Shown here: positions 63,200 to 64,000 of the stretch, piece after piece | Numbering within the stretch: the stretch's first letter is position 1 | Layout: the number at the start of each line of letters is the position of its first letter | Assembly: GCF_023667495.1 (NCBI RefSeq) | Contig: NZ_JAMOZL010000003.1 | Coordinates: 1-64,000 of the forward strand | DNA from: Dyadobacter sp. MSC1_007 | Lineage (GTDB): Bacteria; Bacteroidota; Bacteroidia; Cytophagales; Spirosomataceae | Direction of reading: 5' to 3' | Length of the DNA: 64,000 nt | Notes under the pieces: model-generated | The model's database searches: none | Seen by the model: the letters and a program-made list of their open reading frames with translations, nothing else | What the model was told of the DNA's origin: nothing | Translations under genes and position numbers: made by a program

Positions 63200-64000
63200 A
63201 TGAGTCGTTATTTACTCTTTTGCCAGCTGGCTTTGTTATGTTCTTTTAATGCCATGGCTCAATTTTCCGCAGGAACCAATGGATTTTACACCTCGGCAGG
63301 TACGATTGTATCTATTGATGGGCTCACATTCCAACCAACGGCACCTTTCAATATTCAGAACAACACCCTGACAATCTCTCCAACCGCACTACCAGGAAGT
63401 CCTCCCAGCATTCTACGCGTTTACTCTTTGGACTCACCAATTACCTTTGCGGGCCGCATTGGACATTTTTATCGTACTTCAGAGCTTAATGGGAACACTG
63501 AAACGTTGCTCCAGGTGGCTTATAAAAATGAAGCGGCACCTGTTACTACAACTGGAAGCGTGGTTAATACCACCTCGCATTACATCTATAATGATTTAAT
63601 AACTCCGGTTACATTTAGTGCCGTAACAGCAGCGCAGGCAGGTGCTCTTCCAGTCACTCTGCTGGAATTTACAGCTAAAAAGGAAGGATCGGCTGCCAGT
63701 CTGAACTGGTCAACTACCTACGAGTCGAATAGCGACTATTTTAATGTGGAACATAGCAGTAATGCCAAAGACTGGAACACGCTTTCAAAGATCACAGCAG
63801 CCAATCAGAGTAGTCGTTTGAAAAACTATGGTTTTTCGCACATTTTGCCGGCGGCAGGCGCTAATTATTACCGGCTAAAAATGGTGGATAAGGATCAGTC
63901 CTATGCTTACAGCACGATCCGTGAGCTTCATTTTGAGCAATCTTTCCAGGTTTCCCTTTACCCTAATCCTGCCGTTGAGAAAGTCCGGATCAGTATGGAT
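63200..64000 (+). CDS. T9SS-sorted secreted protein, 5' part
   Basis: ATG at 63200 gives a signal (MSRYLLFCQLALLCSFNAMA, then QFSAGTNGFY) and an open frame to the window end (267 codons). After a ~140-aa beta domain, TLLEFTAKKEGSAASLNWST and ANYYRLKMVDKDQSYAYSTI form the usual fibronectin-like linker, and SLYPNPAVEKVRISMD begins the sorting domain, which is cut by the window edge. Likely about 65 residues are missing. Confidence 0.85.
   Translation, partial: MSRYLLFCQLALLCSFNAMAQFSAGTNGFYTSAGTIVSIDGLTFQPTAPFNIQNNTLTISPTALPGSPPSILRVYSLDSPITFAGRIGHFYRTSELNGNTETLLQVAYKNEAAPVTTTGSVVNTTSHYIYNDLITPVTFSAVTAAQAGALPVTLLEFTAKKEGSAASLNWSTTYESNSDYFNVEHSSNAKDWNTLSKITAANQSSRLKNYGFSHILPAAGANYYRLKMVDKDQSYAYSTIRELHFEQSFQVSLYPNPAVEKVRISMD

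Overview
The window reads as chromosome of a Bacteroidota bacterium of the Cytophagales, most like Dyadobacter or a close relative. The basis is several type IX secretion (T9SS) sorting domains, a GldA-type gliding ABC ATPase, many Bacteroidota lipoproteins and beta-barrels, TAnnTTTG -7 promoter boxes, and medium GC. The genus is inference.

Layout. 0-3.1 kb: an IS21-family element (istB partial, istA, six ~24-bp end repeats) beside a frameshifted YD-repeat lipoprotein gene and a cassette remnant. 3.1-11 kb: a winged-helix Fic protein with four operator-like sites, an ABC-F ATPase, and a giant FG-GAP T9SS protein. 11-27 kb: small metabolic enzymes (methyltransferase, isochorismatase-like hydrolase), Kazal, LRR-like and PQQ-propeller lipoproteins, an epoxide-hydrolase-like enzyme, a serine hydrolase, a Crp/Fnr regulator and a 1440-aa T9SS protein, with degraded fragments between. 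27-40.5 kb: an accessory zone rich in broken genes (integrase and relaxase remnants, at least five frameshifted, truncated or stop-containing genes), mixed with intact YwqK-like, DMP19-like, DUF2809-like, esterase and barrel genes. It ends at tRNA-His, whose 3' acceptor strand mismatches. 40.6-61.5 kb: core-like genes: superoxide dismutase, tadA, a 1392-aa repeat T9SS protein, a GH3/beta-lactamase fusion, gldA, a DUF5009-like acyltransferase, an isolated nuoL-nuoM pair, asnS, an enoyl-CoA hydratase and tRNA-Arg. 61.5-64 kb: a lipoprotein and the 5' part of another T9SS protein.

The most unusual thing is a dispersed cassette. It has two near-complete copies (about 27.02-27.68 kb and 39.49-40.40 kb) and three partial ones (2.98, 10.69 and 17.77 kb). 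A near-complete copy holds the 3' end of a tyrosine recombinase gene and, diverging from it, a TATATTTG promoter, a ~160-nt leader, a ~95-aa ORF of unknown function and a GACTGT-TGGTG-ACAGTC terminator. Between the two copies the leader shows compensatory changes in at least three helices around a ~36-nt almost invariant core. The 3' arm of its outer helix can instead pair with the start of the ORF (19 perfect base pairs in one copy). This looks like a structured, possibly switching RNA riding on mobile DNA; I do not recognise it as a known family.

Limits: family names come from motifs read by eye. No database search, folding program or codon statistics were run.
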